A stretch of DNA of 64,000 nucleotides from Novosphingobium sediminicola (GTDB lineage: Bacteria; Pseudomonadota; Alphaproteobacteria; Sphingomonadales; Sphingomonadaceae), in contig NZ_JACIDX010000009.1 of NCBI RefSeq assembly GCF_014196525.1, forward strand, positions 62,001 to 126,000, in the 5' to 3' direction. The notes under the pieces were generated by a model that saw nothing but the letters and a program-made list of their open reading frames with translations, had not been told where the DNA came from and did not search any database. Positions 61,927-64,000 of this stretch are shown in pieces. A program made the position numbers and the translations under genes. Within the stretch, counting starts at the first letter, position 1; each line of letters opens with the position of its first letter.

Positions 61927-61977
61927 GATCCATCCCCTCACGAATAATCTTATTTATCGGTGATGAGGCAGTTTATT

Positions 61978-62007
61978 ATTGCCCCATCTTATTCATGATG
62001 GGGCAAT
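61978..62007. terminator. Hairpin between the DUF3237 and TonB receptor genes
   Basis: Arms ATTGCCCCATC and GATGGGGCAAT pair perfectly over 11 bases with an 8-base loop. T-run 62007-62011 follows it on the plus strand; on the minus strand it lies 58 bases after the DUF3237 stop and 52 bases before the TonB receptor start. It would separate the two minus-strand units, and the AT-rich flanks suggest it is also part of the receptor promoter region. Confidence 0.65.
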
Positions 62008-62065
62008 TTTTCCATAAGAACATTTCCGTTTCTGTATTCAACAATGTTAGTGCTGCATGGATTTA

Positions 62066-62587
62066 TCAATACACGCGATAGAACTTCAGCTTCACCGCCT
62101 GCCTTGCCGGGCGCAGGCTTTCGAGCGTGCCGATAAAGACACTGTGGTTGATCCAGTCATGCGGCCCCTTGGGCGCGGTGACCTCGGGCGTGGAAAAGGC
62201 ATAGCGCCCGCCGCCGGGCAGATCCTCGACCATCACCTTGTTGAGCACGGTGATGACCGCGCCATCCTCGGCCTGCAATTCATAAAGGGCGCTCAGATTG
62301 CGCACGCCATCGCTGCGCACCAACTGCCGGTCTGCGCCGCCGGGCAGAACCTTGCCCTTCAGCCCCGCGCCCAGCGCGCCGCGTCCCTCGAACGAACCGC
62401 CGACGATCGGCACGATCCGCCGCTCGCCCAACGGACCCATGCCCATATTTTGCATCGGGGCAATATCGGCGATGATTTCCAGCGCCAGTTCCAGCCTTGG
62501 CGCACCGCTCTCCGCCGCATCGACCTTGCTCGCCAGCGCCAATCCGCCCAGCAGCCCCGAAACCATCACTTCACGCCGCCCAACCAT
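62066..62587 (-). CDS. DUF3237 (UPF0311) family protein, exported
   Basis: 173 residues. The N-terminus MVGRREVMVSGLLGGLALASKVDA is a Tat-like leader (RR followed by a hydrophobic stretch). The body has DUF3237 blocks: LALEIIADIAPMQNMGMGPLGERRIVPIVGGSFEG, PGGADRQLVRSDGVRNLSALYELQAEDGAVITVLN and GPHDWINHSVFIGT. The family has no proven activity. It is 9 bases downstream of the secreted lipase-like gene, so they are likely cotranscribed and act on the same compound in the periplasm. A hairpin follows it, before the TonB receptor. Confidence 0.85.
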   Translation of the reverse strand: MVGRREVMVSGLLGGLALASKVDAAESGAPRLELALEIIADIAPMQNMGMGPLGERRIVPIVGGSFEGRGALGAGLKGKVLPGGADRQLVRSDGVRNLSALYELQAEDGAVITVLNKVMVEDLPGGGRYAFSTPEVTAPKGPHDWINHSVFIGTLESLRPARQAVKLKFYRVY

Positions 62588-62596
62588 GTATCCTCC

Positions 62597-63847
62597 TTAT
62601 TTATCCTGAAACGGAATCGACTCGTCCGATGGCTGGATCGGCCCAGGCGGGGTGATCGATCCGCAATTGGACGCCGGATGTTTGCCCGCCAACAGATCCC
62701 GCGCAAAAGGTATGGCATCGCGCAACGCATAATTCGACGTTCCCGAATGGGTTACGCCATTATATTTGCGCCATATCACCGGATTTCCCTTGCTACACAT
62801 CGCCTGAACTGCCGCATATTGGGTTGGCGTGGGAATGGTTGCATCAGCAAGCCCCGTGGCGATCAGCAGCGGCACATGCATGGGCTTGGCCGGAACCGCC
62901 GTGATGTCCATAAAGCGGGCCATGTCCTGCGGGGGCCGGGTAAAGGCATTCTCGCCGGTCACGCCATTGTCGCGCGCCACCGGCACGATATCGCGCGAAC
63001 AGCCTTTGCGCGCCGCCTCGCGCAGCAGTTTGCCCTTTTCGGTCAGCAATGTATCGGGCGCCGGACTGCCCGGAAACAGGCCCCCGCCATACATGCGCAT
63101 GATGTAATAACGGGCCGGATCGGCGCCCGTCACATCGCTTGCCGTATCGGCCCGGTTCTCCGCACGCCAGACCAGCGCGGTCGCCACCGTACCCAACAAT
63201 TTCACATCGGGCGCATAGGCGGGCTGGAGATAGGTGGCGTTGAGAACCGCCCCCGAACCCTGTGATTGCCCGGTCAGGATCACCCGGTTGGCGATCATTC
63301 CCGGCGCGGCCTTCAACGCGGCCCGCGCCGCATCCAGCACCGAATAGCCCTCGCCCTTGCGCTGAACATAGGTGTGGACGCCGCGCGTGCCCAACCCCTG
63401 ATAATCGGGGGCGACCACGGCAAATCCGGCCTGAAGCCAGGCATCGACATAGGTGCCGTCACGCGGAGTCGGCTTTTTCCAGCTTGGCGCACAGACATCG
63501 GCAATGCCCATCGTGCCATGGCCCCAGACCACCAGCGGCCAGCCCCCCTTGGGCGCCTTGCCCTTGGGCAGATAGAGCATGCCCGAAGCCTCGACCACGC
63601 CGCGCCCAAAGCGGCCATCGGTGGAGCTGTAAAGGATGCGTTCCGCCGAGGAGGCGTGATCGGCGTAGAACCCCTCCCCCAAAGGTTCGCGCCGCAGGAT
63701 CTGCCCCGGTTGGTTCAGCTTGCCATCCCAACGATAGAAGTCGGACACCCCGCCATCGCCGAAAAAGGGATCGGTGTCACCCCCGGCGGCCAATGCGGCC
63801 GAGGCCAGAGCCGCCGCCCCAAGGGTCAATGTGATGCTCTTGCGCAT
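62597..63847 (-). CDS. Secreted alpha/beta hydrolase, lipase-like
   Basis: 416 residues with a signal peptide (MRKSITLTLGAAALASAALAAG). The nucleophile elbow is GQSQGSG near 197-203, with VVWGHGTMGIADVCAPS as the oxyanion block and GLADATIPTPTQYAAVQAMC holding the probable acid; the His is probably in YNGVTHSGTSNYAL. This pattern resembles the secretory lipase (LIP) family and related esterases. It likely hydrolyses an ester or lactone outside the cytoplasm. The ATG has GGGAGAA nearby; the next upstream gene ends 10 bases before it on the same strand. Confidence 0.82.
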   Translation of the reverse strand: MRKSITLTLGAAALASAALAAGGDTDPFFGDGGVSDFYRWDGKLNQPGQILRREPLGEGFYADHASSAERILYSSTDGRFGRGVVEASGMLYLPKGKAPKGGWPLVVWGHGTMGIADVCAPSWKKPTPRDGTYVDAWLQAGFAVVAPDYQGLGTRGVHTYVQRKGEGYSVLDAARAALKAAPGMIANRVILTGQSQGSGAVLNATYLQPAYAPDVKLLGTVATALVWRAENRADTASDVTGADPARYYIMRMYGGGLFPGSPAPDTLLTEKGKLLREAARKGCSRDIVPVARDNGVTGENAFTRPPQDMARFMDITAVPAKPMHVPLLIATGLADATIPTPTQYAAVQAMCSKGNPVIWRKYNGVTHSGTSNYALRDAIPFARDLLAGKHPASNCGSITPPGPIQPSDESIPFQDK

Positions 63848-63857
63848 GGTGTTCTCC

Positions 63858-64000
63858 CTATCGGACGCTCTGGCCCTGCTGGGCCGCGGCGAATTTGGTG
63901 CATTCCTGTTGCAGCGAGAGGTAGCGCAGATAGCGATCGCCCCCGATCACATAGGGATTGGGATCGCCCGTCTGTCTTAGACCCAGTTCGGCCAGTTTGG
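63858..64000 (-). CDS. Unidentified protein, C-terminal fragment
   Basis: The last 46 codons and stop are in the window; the gene runs off the right edge. The fragment reads KLAELGLRQTGDPNPYVIGG, then DRYLRYLSLQQECTKFAAAQ and QGQSVR. I do not recognise the family with confidence; its DPNPYVIGxDRYLRYLSxQQEC block could be the end of a metallo-beta-lactamase-fold hydrolase, but this is a weak impression. It ends 10 bases upstream of the lipase-like gene on the same strand, so they probably share an operon. Confidence 0.6.
   Translation of the reverse strand, partial: KLAELGLRQTGDPNPYVIGGDRYLRYLSLQQECTKFAAAQQGQSVR

Noticed and set aside
59998..61947. A 649-residue plus-strand open frame opposite the TonB receptor
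   Set aside because: Its composition has no recognisable domain and it mirrors codons of a well-defined receptor.

Overview
The window reads as a chromosomal segment of a GC-rich alphaproteobacterium, most likely a sphingomonad such as Novosphingobium. This is inferred from TonB receptors with IVVTG/IIVTAQRR plug starts, many Tat-type leaders, dense aromatic catabolism, a cytochrome bd module and a fructose PTS with Entner-Doudoroff logic. No rRNA, tRNA, CRISPR array, insertion sequence or phage gene was seen, and no gene-free stretch exceeds 300 bases.

Layout. 1-3.7 kb (minus): start of a TonB receptor, a GabD-like aldehyde dehydrogenase, a DapA-family lyase and an ornithine cyclodeaminase/mu-crystallin homologue. 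3.9-8.1 kb (plus): a FadR-type GntR regulator, a small Tat-signal protein, a p-cresol methylhydroxylase-like flavoprotein, its cytochrome c and an SDR. The intergenic regions on both sides of the regulator carry copies of one near-palindrome, so these genes may form one regulon. 8.1-11.5 kb: LysR regulator, Old Yellow Enzyme, MFS exporter. 11.6-15.8 kb: an MreB paralogue and three Tad-type pilin-like/TadG genes. 15.9-22.0 kb: cytochrome bd oxidase cydABX (including a 36-residue CydX) divergent from its assembly transporter cydDC. 22.0-24.4 kb: MarR regulator and 3-hydroxybenzoate 4-monooxygenase-like mobA. 24.6-27.2 kb: DCC protein, SDR and an FeS-BCP (6-4) photolyase. 27.3-32.0 kb: OmpA-like protein, MFS, alcohol dehydrogenase, LysR, cupin.

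32.1-40.2 kb is the best-defined pathway: a CatR/BenM-type LysR divergent from catB-catC-catA-benA-benB-benD-catD-reductase, turning benzoate into beta-ketoadipate by way of catechol and muconate. The usual BenC reductase is absent; a putidaredoxin-reductase-like flavoprotein takes its place. 40.2-44.4 kb: GST, WYL regulator and a DUF1501/DUF1800 pair. 44.4-54.0 kb: fructose module fruB-fruK-fruA-oprB divergent from fruR-SDH-L-fbp, with two matching LacI-type operators. 54.0-64.0 kb: VanA-like Rieske oxygenase with a TetR regulator, MscS channel, nucleoside-hydrolase-like protein, TonB receptor, DUF3237 protein, secreted lipase-like hydrolase, and the tail of an unidentified gene.

The aromatic genes converge on two ring-cleavage substrates: benzoate gives catechol, which is cleaved here, while mobA and the VanA-like oxygenase would feed protocatechuate, whose cleavage genes are not in the window. 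The most original hypothesis is that the Tat-signal protein upstream of the signal-less flavocytochrome subunit helps export it.
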